NCBI GenBank assembly: GCA_045660325.1
Contig: JAZRDO010000019.1
Span: forward strand, 1 to 64,000
Direction: 5' to 3'
DNA length: 64,000 bases
Origin: SVTX01 sp045660325
GTDB taxonomy: Bacteria; Bacillota; Clostridia; Oscillospirales; CAG-272
Made by a program: the position numbers and the translations under genes. A model generated the notes under the pieces. It ran no database searches. It had not been told where the DNA came from and saw nothing but the letters and a program-made list of their open reading frames with translations. Shown here piece after piece: positions 15,542 through 25,377 of this stretch. Positions within the stretch are counted from its first letter, which is position 1; each line of letters starts with the position of its first letter.

Positions 15542-16436
15542 TTAACACCTTAATACCAAAGTACAAAATTACGAGCGCGCCGAGGACGATGCGGTAAATT
15601 CCAAAGGGGATAAAGCTATGCTTCTTTACAAAGTCCATAAGGAACTTGATTACGATCATTGACACACCGAACGCGACAAGGCTCGCTACCGCAAGCACAA
15701 TCCACGCTCCGACGGGAACGGTTATACCGTTTTCAAGCACGAACTTTATAAAGCTCAAGCCCTTGATCGCAGACGCGCCAAGCATTGCGGGAACCCCGAG
15801 CAAAAACGAAAATTCCGCCGCGGTCTCACGGGAAATACCCATACATCTTGAGCCCAAGATCGTCGAGCCCGAGCGCGACGAACCGGGCACGATCGAGAGA
15901 GCCTGAAAGCATCCCACGAAAATTGCGTCCCTGTAAGTTAACGCATCAAGAGAATTGACTCTTGCGGCTCTGCTTTTACACACCTTTTCAATTATGATAA
16001 ACGCGATACCGTAAATAATAAGCGCCGCCGACACGACCTGCCAGTTAAATATCCAGCCGTCGATATCCTTACCACTCAATTTTTCAATAAATTTATCGCC
16101 TATGATTCCCACAAACGCCGCAGGAATCGACGCGACGATAATTTTTCCCCAGAGGTTGAGGGACGCGCGTCTCTCCGGCGTGCCGCCCTTACTGTAAAAG
16201 GGGTTTATCTTCCGCCAGAAAAGAACCACGACCGCCATAATCGCTCCGAGCTGAATGACCACCTCAAACATACTGCCAAACTCTTCCCTGAACGCCTCGC
16301 CAAGCTCAGGCGCAACGCTGAGGGACAGAAATTCATCAAGCAGGATAAGGTGTCCCGTTGAGCTTACGGGCAGCCATTCGGTTATACCCTCGACGATGCC
16401 GAAAAGTATAGCCTTCAAAATTTCCAAAACAAACAT
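15534..16436 (-). CDS. uppP: Undecaprenyl-diphosphate phosphatase
   Basis: UppP (BacA) dephosphorylates undecaprenyl diphosphate to recycle the C55 lipid carrier for cell-wall synthesis and gives bacitracin tolerance. The 300-residue protein has the two active-site motifs EGITEWLPVSSTGH (16-29) and PGSSRSG (184-190) and about eight membrane helices. The ATG has AAGGAG eight bases upstream. It overlaps rnmV and probably forms an operon with it. The DUF368 protein at 26818-27696 may serve the same lipid cycle. Confidence 0.93.
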   Translation of the reverse strand: MFVLEILKAILFGIVEGITEWLPVSSTGHLILLDEFLSLSVAPELGEAFREEFGSMFEVVIQLGAIMAVVVLFWRKINPFYSKGGTPERRASLNLWGKIIVASIPAAFVGIIGDKFIEKLSGKDIDGWIFNWQVVSAALIIYGIAFIIIEKVCKSRAARVNSLDALTYRDAIFVGCFQALSIVPGSSRSGSTILGSRCMGISRETAAEFSFLLGVPAMLGASAIKGLSFIKFVLENGITVPVGAWIVLAVASLVAFGVSMIVIKFLMDFVKKHSFIPFGIYRIVLGALVILYFGIKVLNG

Positions 16437-16445
16437 TATTTCTCC

Positions 16446-17732
16446 TTAGTTTGCAGCTCTCATTATATCTCCCGCACGAACCTCAAAGGGCACTCTTACC
16501 CAGAAGGTCATATACGGATGGGGTGCGGACTCTGCCGCCTCGCCGTTATCAAGATATATTTCGCCAACGTCAAGAGCCGTACCGATTTTCGAGGGAGAGA
16601 TTATCTCCGCGCGGTCGCCTACCTTGACTTTATTTTTTTGCTTGAAGCGGTAGAGTCTGCCGCCGGCGTTTTCTATTTCAACGCCTGCCGCCGCAAGTCT
16701 CTCCGTATCCTCTTCAGTATATTCAACCGCAGTCGCAAAATATGATTTTTCTCTTATATAGCCCGTCATTGAGGAAAGCTGAGCATTATCAAAGGGACGG
16801 TCGAGATAAAAGCCCGTCGCGTATTCTCTATGAGAAACGCTGTCAAGCTCACCGAGGATGTCCTTGTTGAATTCATAATTTTCGGGATCAGCAAGGTAAG
16901 AATCTATCGCCATTCTATAACAGTTTGTTACAACCGCCGCATAGTAAGCGGACTTCATTCTACCCTCGATCTTAAAGGAATCTATACCGCACGCGATAAG
17001 CTCGGGAATATGCTCAACCGTGCACATATCCTTACTTGACATAATAAACGTGCCGAGATTATTCTCCTCGATCGGAATCGGAATATCAGGGCGCTTCTCC
17101 TCATAAAGAGTATATCCCCAACGGCAGGGCTGTGAACATCTGCCGCGGTTTGCATCTCTGCCCGTAAGCATATTGGAGAGCATACATCTACCGCTGTACG
17201 ACACACACATAGAGCCGTGAATGAATGCCTCAAGCTCAATGCCCTCGGGAAGAGCATCCTTGATCGCGCGAATCTCGGCGAACGTAAGCTCGCGAGCCAA
17301 AACAAGACGCTTCGCGCCCATAGCGACGTAAGCCAGCGCCGCCTCGGGAGAAACGATGCTCGCCTGTGTTGAAATATGAATTTCCGCGTCTGGCATTACC
17401 TTTCTTACCGCCGCCATAACGCCGAGATCCGCGATAATAAACGCATCAATTCCCGCGTCCTTTATGGATTCAAGGAACTTGTAAAGCTCGGGGTACTCGT
17501 CGCCGTGCGGCATTGTGTTGAGCGTAAGATAAAGCTTTTTGCCGCGCTCGTGAGTATATTTTACCGCCTCGTAAAGCTCCTCGTTTGTAAAATTGTCCGC
17601 CGCCGAGCGCATACCGAAGCTCTGACCCGCGCAATAAACCGCATCCGCGCCGTAAAGAAGCGCCGCGCGAAGCTTTTCAAAATTGCCCGCGGGAGAAAGA
17701 AGCTCGACCTTTGTATTCTTTATGTTAGACAT
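16446..17732 (-). CDS. Peptidase U32 family protein (tRNA hydroxylation type)
   Basis: The 428-residue protein has an N-terminal TIM-barrel-like domain starting VELLSPAGNFEKLRAALLYGAD and the U32 signature EAFIHGSMCVSYSGRCMLS (about 168-186), followed by RGRCSQPCRWGY. The four cysteines around the signature probably hold an iron-sulfur cluster. Relatives such as TrhP/YegQ are needed for 5-hydroxyuridine at the tRNA wobble position, whereas the older peptidase label rests on limited data. I chose the ATG at 17732 with GAGGT upstream; a TTG one codon earlier is less likely. It lies ten bases upstream of uppP and may be cotranscribed. Confidence 0.85.
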   Translation of the reverse strand: MSNIKNTKVELLSPAGNFEKLRAALLYGADAVYCAGQSFGMRSAADNFTNEELYEAVKYTHERGKKLYLTLNTMPHGDEYPELYKFLESIKDAGIDAFIIADLGVMAAVRKVMPDAEIHISTQASIVSPEAALAYVAMGAKRLVLARELTFAEIRAIKDALPEGIELEAFIHGSMCVSYSGRCMLSNMLTGRDANRGRCSQPCRWGYTLYEEKRPDIPIPIEENNLGTFIMSSKDMCTVEHIPELIACGIDSFKIEGRMKSAYYAAVVTNCYRMAIDSYLADPENYEFNKDILGELDSVSHREYATGFYLDRPFDNAQLSSMTGYIREKSYFATAVEYTEEDTERLAAAGVEIENAGGRLYRFKQKNKVKVGDRAEIISPSKIGTALDVGEIYLDNGEAAESAPHPYMTFWVRVPFEVRAGDIMRAAN

Positions 17733-17745
17733 CAAATTACCTCAA

Positions 17746-18318
17746 TTATTTTTTCTTTTTCTTTTTTGCCGCCGAGAATCCGAACGAGCCGATTTTTTTA
17801 CCAAGCTCGAAATATTCTCCATGGGCATACGCCGTAAGATTCGCCTTGTCAAGACGGAGCTTTCCGTTCTTGTCAATTATGGATTCGTCAACACTCACAC
17901 CTACAATATCCGCAAGGAACATATCGTGAGTGCCAAGCTCAATTATATCGAACACGCGACATTCAAGCGAGAGGGGGGATTCTCCGATAAGAGGGCAGGA
18001 TACGTTCTGCGCCGCTTCCTTTGTAAAATTACACTTTTTGAATTTGTCAACCTTCTTGCCCGTGTAAATTCCGCAATAATCCGCCTGCTTGACAAGATTT
18101 GTAGGAGTCAGATTAATGACAAATTCACCGCTCTCCTTGATAAGATTATAAGAATGGCGGCTCTTACGTACCGAAATATAGGTTTTCGGCGGAATCGTAT
18201 TGATAATTCCCGTCCAGCCGACCGTAAGAATATTCGAGTTTTCCATATCCCCGCAGCTGACCATAACGGGCGGCACGGGTGCTAACAGTGCCCCGCCCTT
18301 CCAATTTACCTTTGCCAT
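17746..18318 (-). CDS. Flavin reductase-like (FMN-binding split-barrel) protein
   Basis: The 190-residue protein matches the flavin reductase/DIM6-NTAB family. It opens PVPPVMVSCGD, then NILTVGWTGIINTIPPKTYISVRKSRH (split over the FMN-binding strands, about residues 28-55) and FVINLTP. Members bind FMN and reduce it or use it for electron transfer. The C-terminus ends in a run of six lysines. The start is ATG with AAAGGATG upstream. It sits 13 bases from the U32 gene in the same direction. Substrate is unknown. Confidence 0.85.
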   Translation of the reverse strand: MAKVNWKGGALLAPVPPVMVSCGDMENSNILTVGWTGIINTIPPKTYISVRKSRHSYNLIKESGEFVINLTPTNLVKQADYCGIYTGKKVDKFKKCNFTKEAAQNVSCPLIGESPLSLECRVFDIIELGTHDMFLADIVGVSVDESIIDKNGKLRLDKANLTAYAHGEYFELGKKIGSFGFSAAKKKKKK

Positions 18319-18372
18319 AAAGCCATCCTTTCGTTTTTACGTACGGCAGGCGGCAAAGCTGCCGCCCACTCA

Positions 18373-19521
18373 TCAATTAAAGCATCTTGAAACTACGTCC
18401 TCAAGCATAGCGCCCGTAAGACAACCCGAGCCGCCGTCAAGTCGGGAGTTCTTCATATATATACCCGTAACCTTGTTTACGGGGTCGACCCAGAAATGTG
18501 TTCCGTACGCGCCGCTCCAACCGAAAGCGCCAACGGGAAGACGGGCATAGCATTCCATAGTGATAACTCGCACGCCAAGTCCCCAGATCTGATGAACAGG
18601 CATAACCTCGGGAGGAAGCTGAGGTGTGCGCATCTCACGTGCCGCCGCCTCGGAGAGAATTCTTACGTCCCCTCTCTTACCGTCGCCGAGAAGCATTTCC
18701 GCAAATTTCAAATAGTCCGCCGCAGTGGATGCAAGTCCCGCGCCGCCGCAGTAATATGTAGTCGGGAAGTTGCCGAATACACAGCCCGCATCAAAATAAT
18801 CGTCGATATTTTCGCCATCCTTTACGGCAAACATACCTACCATTCTATCAAACTGCTCCTCTGTGGGAGTAAACGTCGTATCTACCATGCCGAGAGGCTC
18901 TGTGATCTCTTCCTTTACAAACTCGGCAAAGGTCTTGCCCGTAACGATCTCAATAATTCTCGCAACAACGTCAAGACCGACCACGGGGCTGTAAAATTCC
19001 TTCTTGCCGGGCTCAAATGCCATCGGCTGATTCGCGTGATAATTAACCACGCTCTCAAGTGTCATATCGGGAGTTACACCCATAGTGTTGAATATTTTGT
19101 CTCCAATCGGGAACGTACCGATACCGCTGGAGTGGGAAAGACAATGTCTTATCGTAGGCTGAGTGGGGCTTATACCGAGAGAGACGATCTTTCCGTTTTC
19201 ATCAAACTGACCGATCTCCATATCCTTGTATTCGGGAATGTACTTTTCAATTCTGTCGTCAAGAGAAATAAGTCCTCTGTCAACGCAGATAAGAGCCGCA
19301 GTCGCGGTAATGGGCTTGGTCATAGATGCCAGACGGAACATTGTATCCATCTTGGGAGGCTCTCCGCAGCCCGCGTGCTCCTCACCGAAGGCGCCCTCAA
19401 AAAGAAGCTCGTCGCCCTGCTTTACCAAAACGATCGCGTGGCCCGTTCTCTTGTATTCAATGTCCTCGGCTACCTGCTTTTCAATAAGCTCTTTTAACTT
19501 GTCTTTATTTAATATTCTCAT
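18373..19521 (-). CDS. Serine hydrolase of the beta-lactamase (class C)/esterase family
   Basis: The 382-residue protein has the SxxK nucleophile motif SMTK (Ser66, Lys69) in FRLASMTKPITA, followed by HCLSHSSGIG (about 126-135), a Tyr-Ser in the YxN position (YSPVVG) and GWSGAYGTHFWVDP near the C-terminus in place of KTG. This pattern is that of EstB-like esterases and class C-related penicillin-binding proteins. There is no signal peptide, so it is probably cytosolic and not a resistance beta-lactamase. The start has GAGGACAG upstream. Confidence 0.85.
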   Translation of the reverse strand: MRILNKDKLKELIEKQVAEDIEYKRTGHAIVLVKQGDELLFEGAFGEEHAGCGEPPKMDTMFRLASMTKPITATAALICVDRGLISLDDRIEKYIPEYKDMEIGQFDENGKIVSLGISPTQPTIRHCLSHSSGIGTFPIGDKIFNTMGVTPDMTLESVVNYHANQPMAFEPGKKEFYSPVVGLDVVARIIEIVTGKTFAEFVKEEITEPLGMVDTTFTPTEEQFDRMVGMFAVKDGENIDDYFDAGCVFGNFPTTYYCGGAGLASTAADYLKFAEMLLGDGKRGDVRILSEAAAREMRTPQLPPEVMPVHQIWGLGVRVITMECYARLPVGAFGWSGAYGTHFWVDPVNKVTGIYMKNSRLDGGSGCLTGAMLEDVVSRCFN

Positions 19522-19550
19522 AACTGTCCTCGAAATATTTACAAAAATTT

Positions 19551-20984
19551 TTACTTGCAGAGAAGCTCAAGCAGAATGTCGTATATCTTCTGGCAGGAAG
19601 CTACGTCCGCTCTTTCCTTAGGGGAATGAATGTCAATTAGATTAGGGCCTACCGAAATAATATCGAGTCTGCCTCCCGTCTTGGAGGAAATGATACCGCA
19701 CTCAAGTCCCGCGTGGATAACGCCAACGGTCGGTCTTGTGCCGAAAAGTCTTTCGTGCACGTCAATATATTCCTCGCGCAAGGGGGATTTCTGCGCGTAT
19801 TCCCAACCGGGATAACGGGAATGGTGGGAAACCTCAGCTCCGAGCATTTTGCCAAAGATATCAAGCTCTCTCTGCGACGCGTCAAGCTGAGCCTCAAGAG
19901 AGGAGCGAGTTGAGAAGGAGAAGATAACCTTTCCTTCAACCGTCTCGATAATACCGAGATTTCGGGAGAACTCAACAAGTCCCGCGATATCGTTGCTCAT
20001 CTTAATTACACCCGTCTTGACCGCGCACATAAATCCGATAATTTTCTCAGCCGCCGCGCGATCAATTGCAACCGCCTTACCTTCGGCATCCTCAAGCGTT
20101 ACCGTAAATCCCGCGTCAAGGGCGCAAAGCTCCTTCTTTACGCTTTCCTCAAAGCGCATAATAGCTTCAATTACGTCCTTTTCGTTTCCGTCAATACCAA
20201 GTGTCGCATAGCACTCGCGCGCGATAGCATTGTCCTTGCCCGCGCAGGTAATATCAATAAGTGAAATTCCGCATTCTGAATAAAGCTTTGTGAGAAGTCT
20301 ACCCATAAGAGTTACCGCACTCACTCTGCCCGAATTTATATCCGCGCCCGAATGACCGCCCATAAGTCCCTTAATGGCAAGCTTATAAGCGCATACCTCG
20401 CCTTCTCTTTCAAAGGGTATCTCTACGTCAGTTCTATGACCGCCCGCACAGCCTGCGGTAACCGCCATATCCTCCTCACTGTCGAGGTTTATCATTCTTT
20501 TCGCAGTAATTTTATCCGTATCAAAGCCGCGCGCGCCCTCAAGTCCCGTTTCCTCGCAAACCGTAAAGAGCATCTCTATCTCGGGCTTTGTTTCTTCATC
20601 AAGGAGAGCGAGCATAAACGCGACAGCAATTCCGTTGTCCGCGCCGAGAGTCGTACCTTCCGCGCCAATATATCCGTCGCGATAGAAAAGCTTTAAGCCG
20701 TCAGAAAGAAAATCGTGCTCAACGTCGGAATTCTTCTCGCACACCATATCGGTATGTCCCTGCAAAAGCACGGGCTCAAGATTTTCGCATCCCGCCGCCG
20801 CAGGCTTTGTCAAAAATACGTTACCAAGCGCATCCACCTGCGCCTCAATTCCACGCTTAGCCGCAAAATCAACAATATATTCTGCCACGCCCGATTCGTT
20901 TCCCGAGCCGTGAGGAATAGCGCAGATATCCTCAAAAATATTAAATACACGCGTATGCTTTACGCCACTAACAACATAATTCAT
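19551..20984 (-). CDS. pepD: Aminoacyl-histidine dipeptidase (M20/M28-type PepD)
   Basis: PepD hydrolyses Xaa-His and other dipeptides using two metal ions. The 477-residue protein starts VFNIFEDICAIPHGSGNE and has the metal-binding motifs GHTDMV (about 77-82), LGADNGIA (about 116-123) and CEETGLEGARGF (about 147-158). Length agrees with the 480-490 of the family. I chose the ATG at 20984, 20 bases after the mreB stop, with GGAG upstream; the longer frame has a 33-residue extension without homology that overlaps mreB. Confidence 0.9.
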   Translation of the reverse strand: MNYVVSGVKHTRVFNIFEDICAIPHGSGNESGVAEYIVDFAAKRGIEAQVDALGNVFLTKPAAAGCENLEPVLLQGHTDMVCEKNSDVEHDFLSDGLKLFYRDGYIGAEGTTLGADNGIAVAFMLALLDEETKPEIEMLFTVCEETGLEGARGFDTDKITAKRMINLDSEEDMAVTAGCAGGHRTDVEIPFEREGEVCAYKLAIKGLMGGHSGADINSGRVSAVTLMGRLLTKLYSECGISLIDITCAGKDNAIARECYATLGIDGNEKDVIEAIMRFEESVKKELCALDAGFTVTLEDAEGKAVAIDRAAAEKIIGFMCAVKTGVIKMSNDIAGLVEFSRNLGIIETVEGKVIFSFSTRSSLEAQLDASQRELDIFGKMLGAEVSHHSRYPGWEYAQKSPLREEYIDVHERLFGTRPTVGVIHAGLECGIISSKTGGRLDIISVGPNLIDIHSPKERADVASCQKIYDILLELLCK

Positions 20985-21004
20985 AAAATACTCCGACAAA
21001 TAAA

Positions 21005-22027
21005 TTATCTCTTTTTTCCATCGGCATCCTCGCCGATCTTCTTCATACCGCGAAGCTTCTTGCCAGTACCGAGAACAACGCAATCGCCGGGCTTCTCCGC
21101 AACGTAGGTATGTATTCCCGTAACCTTGGAAATAAGCTTATCAAGACCGCCGAGCATACTGCCGCCGCCGACGAGCACGATTCCGTTATGCAAAATGTCA
21201 CCGACAAGCTCGGGAGGAGTCTTCTCAATCACCTCGCAAATACCGTCGATAAGCGCGGTCATGGGACGGAAGGTCGCTCCGATCATTTCCTTGGAGCTTA
21301 AATTTATAACTCTGGGAAGACCCGTCGCAAGATCTCTTCCCTTTACCTCAACGATTCTCGTATCGTCGTGCTCAAACACCTCACCGATAGCGATCTTAAC
21401 GCTCTCGGCAGTTCTCTCGCCTATAAGCACACCGTAATTGTCGCGCACGTACTGAACGATCGCCTCGTTGAACTGGTCGCCGCCGACCTTAATTGACTTA
21501 GATTCAACGATACCGCCAAGCGAAATAACCGCAATCTCAGTTACACCGCCGCCGATATCAACTATCATATTGCCAACGGGAGTGTCAATATTAAGTCCCG
21601 CTCCAAGAGCGCCCGCAATAGGAGCCTCAAGCAGGAACGCGCGTCGCGCACCCGCCTCAAGAGCCGCGTCTTCAATAGCGCGTCTCTCCACCTCGGTCAT
21701 CTTGGTCGGCACCGCAATAACGAGTCTCGGCGCCAAAAGAGTATTCTTACAGGAGCGGCGGATAAAGTACTGAAGCATCTTTAACGTTACCTCGTACTCG
21801 TTTATAACTCCGTCCTTAAGAGGTCTTGTGGCAACTATATTATCAGGAGTTCTACCGATCATTTGCTGAGCCTCGCGGCCAACCTTGATTATCTTATCTA
21901 TTGAATTGTCGATAGCCACGACGGACGGCTCACGGGCAACGATTCCCTTGCCCTCAACGTAAACAAGCACGGTCGCACTGCCGAGGTCTATTCCTATGTC
22001 TCTGCTGAGAATTAAATTCTTGAACAC
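21005..22027 (-). CDS. mreB: Rod-shape-determining actin homologue MreB/Mbl
   Basis: MreB polymerises under the membrane and guides lateral wall synthesis. The 340-residue protein starts SRDIGIDLGSATVLVYVEG, with phosphate 1 motif DLGSA, phosphate 2 motif IVDIGGGVTE (about 160-169) and adenosine motif GIVLVGGGSML (about 286-296). The basic C-terminal tail is typical. The start is GTG with GAGGTG upstream. mreC and mreD do not follow, which suggests an Mbl-like stand-alone copy. It implies a rod-shaped cell. Confidence 0.92.
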   Translation of the reverse strand: MFKNLILSRDIGIDLGSATVLVYVEGKGIVAREPSVVAIDNSIDKIIKVGREAQQMIGRTPDNIVATRPLKDGVINEYEVTLKMLQYFIRRSCKNTLLAPRLVIAVPTKMTEVERRAIEDAALEAGARRAFLLEAPIAGALGAGLNIDTPVGNMIVDIGGGVTEIAVISLGGIVESKSIKVGGDQFNEAIVQYVRDNYGVLIGERTAESVKIAIGEVFEHDDTRIVEVKGRDLATGLPRVINLSSKEMIGATFRPMTALIDGICEVIEKTPPELVGDILHNGIVLVGGGSMLGGLDKLISKVTGIHTYVAEKPGDCVVLGTGKKLRGMKKIGEDADGKKR

Positions 22028-22077
22028 TTAATTCACCTCATAAATTTATTTATGACTAAATATAGTTATACATAATA

Positions 22078-22107
22078 ATTATACACCATAAAGACTATAA
22101 AAGTCAA
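22078..22107 (-). promoter_or_regulatory. Promoter of mreB
   Basis: Minus-strand TTGACT (22102-22107), an 18-base spacer and TATAAT (22078-22083), 50 bases before the GTG start. Confidence 0.7.
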
Positions 22108-22164
22108 TTCTTTTTTTGCATTTGAAGCGTAAAATTGCTAAAAGTCAAGATAAAGCAACAAAAA

Positions 22165-22188
22165 ACAACCGCGTCATCAAACACGGTT
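22165..22188 (-). terminator. Terminator of the recD2-comFC unit
   Basis: Stem AACAACCG/CGGTTGTT with a T run on the minus strand, about 20 bases after the comFC stop. Confidence 0.65.
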
Positions 22189-22208
22189 GTTTTTACGTTT
22201 TATTTATC

Positions 22209-22959
22209 CTATACGCTTCTGGCAACACAAGCGAAAATCACTCTCTCGGCTCCGCCCGATATAAGAAGCCTCTCAGCCACTGACATCGTAGCTCCGCTGG
22301 TTATCACGTCGTCGATAACACACACGGTCTTACCCGAAAGCTTGACTCTACCCTTGAGCCGTAAACTATCTTCAAGATTCCTTTGTCTTTGAATTACATT
22401 CAATTTCTTTTGCTCGTTGCCGCCGCGACGGACTATGAGCGACTTGAAGCATCCCCTCCTGCCAAGCTCACACGCGGTATATAGCGCGAGCCGCTTGCCC
22501 TGATCAAAGCCGTCCTTATTTATTGACTCTTGCCTTCTCGGAACGTACGTGAATATACATAAATCGGGATCTATTCCCTCTTTTCCGAGCATATTATTAA
22601 CGCTTGAGGCAAGCTCGCGCGCCAAAAATCGGGAAAATCTCTTATCATCCCTGTGCTTTAAGGAATAAATAATTTTATTATGCGTTCCCCTTATCCTGAT
22701 CGGGCTTGTAATAAAAGCATTTCGCTATGGGAGCTATCTCTCGCCTGCCGATCTTAGCGCCGCAAAGACAAGATGAGACCGCGCGGTTACACTCACCGCA
22801 AACCGCGTAAAATCCCGTTTCATAATTTGGACGACATTTATCGCAAAGACAGTTAAGAAACAAAATATTATCTGCGACGTCTATCCTTCTTCCGCACACC
22901 ATACACCTCGGCGGGAAAAGAAGATTCAACGTCATATTCTTAAATTCCGTAATTTTCAT
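22209..22959 (-). pseudogene. comFC: ComFC-family phosphoribosyltransferase-like protein, frameshifted
   Basis: ComFC proteins take part in DNA uptake in competent Firmicutes. The 5' part (22678-22959) encodes the double zinc-ribbon N-terminus (CMVCGRR, CLCDKC, CGECNR, CLCG) up to FYYKPDQDKGNA, then TAA. The 3' part lies one base out of phase and continues NKIIYSLKHRDDKRFSRFLA, then the PRTase domain with VCVIDDVITSGATM (about 40 residues from the end). Removing one G from the GGGG run near 22688-22691 would rejoin both parts as KGTHNKII. Either the gene is dead or the run is mis-called. The ATG lies one base after the recD2 stop, so both form one unit. Confidence 0.85.
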
Positions 22960-22960
22960 A

Positions 22961-25195
22961 TTATTGATTGATAATTCGGTTTACAAGACAGGTATAACGC
23001 TCGGTAAAGCTATTATTCTTGACCATTCTCTCGATCACATCCTCTAAGCCCACGAGAATTACCATTTTTTGTGCCCTTGTCACCGCGGTATAAAAGAGAT
23101 TTCTTGTCAGAAGCATGGGGGCCGCCCTGTAAAGCGGAATGATAACGATAGGATACTCCGAGCCCTGGGATTTATGTACGGTAATAGCGTAGGAATGCTC
23201 AAGCTCGTCAACGCTTGACATGTCATACCTTACCGTCTTATCATCAAAAGAGACCTCAAGATACGACTCTTCCGCGTTTATCTTTTCGATAACTCCGCAG
23301 TCGCCGTTAAATACTCCCATTCCCGTGCTGCCGTCCTCGCGCCACCACTCTATCTCGTAATTATTCTTTATTTGCATAACGCGATCTCCCTCGCGGAAAA
23401 CCACGTCGCGGTATTTAAATTCCTTTTTATACTTATTTCCGGGATTGAGCGCCTCCTTAAGCAAAACATTAAGATGCTCGCATCCCGCCTCGCCCTTTCT
23501 CGACGGAGAAATGACCTGCGCCGCCTCACCCATCTCCCCGTACGCGCGCGGAAGTCGGGTCTTGCACAGCTCAACGACGGTTGAGGATATTTCCCTTTCG
23601 CTATTTCGGGGCAAATAGAAAAAGTCGTTGTTCTTAACTGTTACATTCGGCATCTCACCGCGATTTATCGCGTGCGCGTTGGTTATTATCAGGGATTCCT
23701 CCGCCTGACGGAAGATCTCGTTGAGTCGCACGGTAGAAAATCTTTCGCTCTTAATAATATCCGAAAGAATATTTCCCGCGCCAACACTCGGGAGCTGATC
23801 AGCGTCCCCGATAAGGATAAGTCGAGCGCCCGGTTTTATTGCCTTGAGAAGAGCACACATAAGGGCATTATCTATCATCGACGCCTCATCGATAATGATA
23901 ACCTCCTCCTCGAGCAGATCGGTCTCGTTTCTTCTAAATCCCGTCTCTCCATCATCCGTACCAAATTCATATTCAAGCAAACGGTGAATAGTTCGCGCGT
24001 CGTGTGAAGTAGATTCCGAAAGACGCTTTGCGGCTCTACCCGTAGGCGCGGCGAGCGCCACCTTCATTCCCATACTGTCAAAAATACCGAGAAGTGCCTT
24101 AACGATCGTCGTCTTACCAGTACCCGGTCCGCCCGTAAGCACCATAACGCCGCCCTCAAGCGCCGCTAATATCGCTTTTTTCTGAAGCGTCGCGTACGTA
24201 ATGCCCGAGCGCGCCTCTTCCTTAGCGATAAAAGCATTTATGTCACTTATATCCACTCTCGGACACACCTTGTCGAGAAGCGTAAGCTTGAGCGCGATGA
24301 ACTTTTCGCAATAGTCCGAATTTCGGTCAAAGATAAATTCCTTACCGTCAAGTCGGTAATTTTTAAGCTTACCCATATCGAGCATTCCTTCAATACAGCC
24401 CTCAACACAATCCGCATCTGCATCAAGTATTTTAGCCGCCTCGCGCACGAGAGTATCTCTCGGAAGACACGTGTTTCCGTTTTGCGCGCCGACGTTCGTC
24501 AAAACGTAGAGAATGCCTGCGGAAAGTCGCGCGGCGGAGTTTCTCTCCATACCGAGCTTTCTTGCCATACTGTCGGATTTTTCAAATCCGATGCCGTCGA
24601 TTTCCTCGCAAAGTCTGTAAGGATTTGCCTTTGCAACGTCAATTGCCGCCGCGCCCCATCTCTTGTAGATCTTAATAGTAAGCGCCGCGCCGAAATATTC
24701 GCGGAAGAATATCATAGCCGAGCGAATGCCCGCCTTTTCCTTGAATTCCTCGCAAATAGCCTTCGCCTTCTTCCTACTCATTCCGGGAATATCCGAAAGC
24801 CATTCGGGATGATTTTCCATAACGTCAAGAGTGTTATCGCCAAACTCGTTTACTATCTTTTCGGCGGTCTTCTTGCCCACACCCTTGATAGCTCCCGAGG
24901 AAAGATAGCGAAGGATCGCCATCGCGTTCGCGGGAAGCTCCTTTTCATATTCCTCCACGGCAAACTGTCTGCCGTATCTGGGATTGTGCTTCCACTCGCC
25001 CCACACGGTAAGTCTGTCTCCCTCCGCAAGATACGGCATAATGCCCGTAATCGTTACTATATCGTCGTCATCGGTACCGAGGTCGCACACGGTATAGCCA
25101 TTTTCTTCGTTAGCATAAATAATGCCCTCAACACAGCCCGTGAGCTTTTCGAGCTTGTCTCTTATGTCGTTGTCGAAATTTATGTATTCTTCCAT
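22961..25195 (-). CDS. recD2: ATP-dependent RecD-like DNA helicase RecD2
   Basis: RecD2 is a 5'-3' SF1B helicase of Firmicutes that acts without RecBC in repair. The 744-residue protein has an OB-like N-terminal domain, helix-hairpin-helix repeats (GAIKGVGKKTAEKI, about 101-114; IPGMSRKKA), Walker A GGPGTGKTT (355-363), Walker B IIDEASM and the C-terminal motif AITVHKSQGSEYP. This is the full family length. I chose the ATG at 25195 with AAAGGAG eight bases upstream; the longer in-frame extension lacks homology. Confidence 0.92.
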   Translation of the reverse strand: MEEYINFDNDIRDKLEKLTGCVEGIIYANEENGYTVCDLGTDDDDIVTITGIMPYLAEGDRLTVWGEWKHNPRYGRQFAVEEYEKELPANAMAILRYLSSGAIKGVGKKTAEKIVNEFGDNTLDVMENHPEWLSDIPGMSRKKAKAICEEFKEKAGIRSAMIFFREYFGAALTIKIYKRWGAAAIDVAKANPYRLCEEIDGIGFEKSDSMARKLGMERNSAARLSAGILYVLTNVGAQNGNTCLPRDTLVREAAKILDADADCVEGCIEGMLDMGKLKNYRLDGKEFIFDRNSDYCEKFIALKLTLLDKVCPRVDISDINAFIAKEEARSGITYATLQKKAILAALEGGVMVLTGGPGTGKTTIVKALLGIFDSMGMKVALAAPTGRAAKRLSESTSHDARTIHRLLEYEFGTDDGETGFRRNETDLLEEEVIIIDEASMIDNALMCALLKAIKPGARLILIGDADQLPSVGAGNILSDIIKSERFSTVRLNEIFRQAEESLIITNAHAINRGEMPNVTVKNNDFFYLPRNSEREISSTVVELCKTRLPRAYGEMGEAAQVISPSRKGEAGCEHLNVLLKEALNPGNKYKKEFKYRDVVFREGDRVMQIKNNYEIEWWREDGSTGMGVFNGDCGVIEKINAEESYLEVSFDDKTVRYDMSSVDELEHSYAITVHKSQGSEYPIVIIPLYRAAPMLLTRNLFYTAVTRAQKMVILVGLEDVIERMVKNNSFTERYTCLVNRIINQ

Positions 25196-25292
25196 TGTGC
25201 GATCTCCTTTCCGCTTTGCGCCATTACACAAAGCAACTGTGTTTGCCTGAAGCAATACCTCTGTCGCGTAGCGATAATATAACTTTATGATA

Positions 25293-25330
25293 GAAAGAGG
25301 GAAAACCCACTTGTGTGTTTTCCCTCTTTC
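25293..25330 (-). terminator. Terminator downstream of metK
   Basis: A 14-bp stem GAAAGAGGGAAAAC/GTTTTCCCTCTTTC encloses a 10-base loop and is followed by a short T-rich tract on the minus strand. Confidence 0.65.
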
Positions 25331-25377
25331 GGCTACGCCGAGCCGTAAAGACGGCTTGAGCGAAACTTTTAATTAAA

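Noticed and set aside
18349..18366. Terminator between the flavin reductase and serine hydrolase genes
   Set aside because: The GGCGGCA/TGCCGCC stem has no T run on the minus strand, so termination is not supported.
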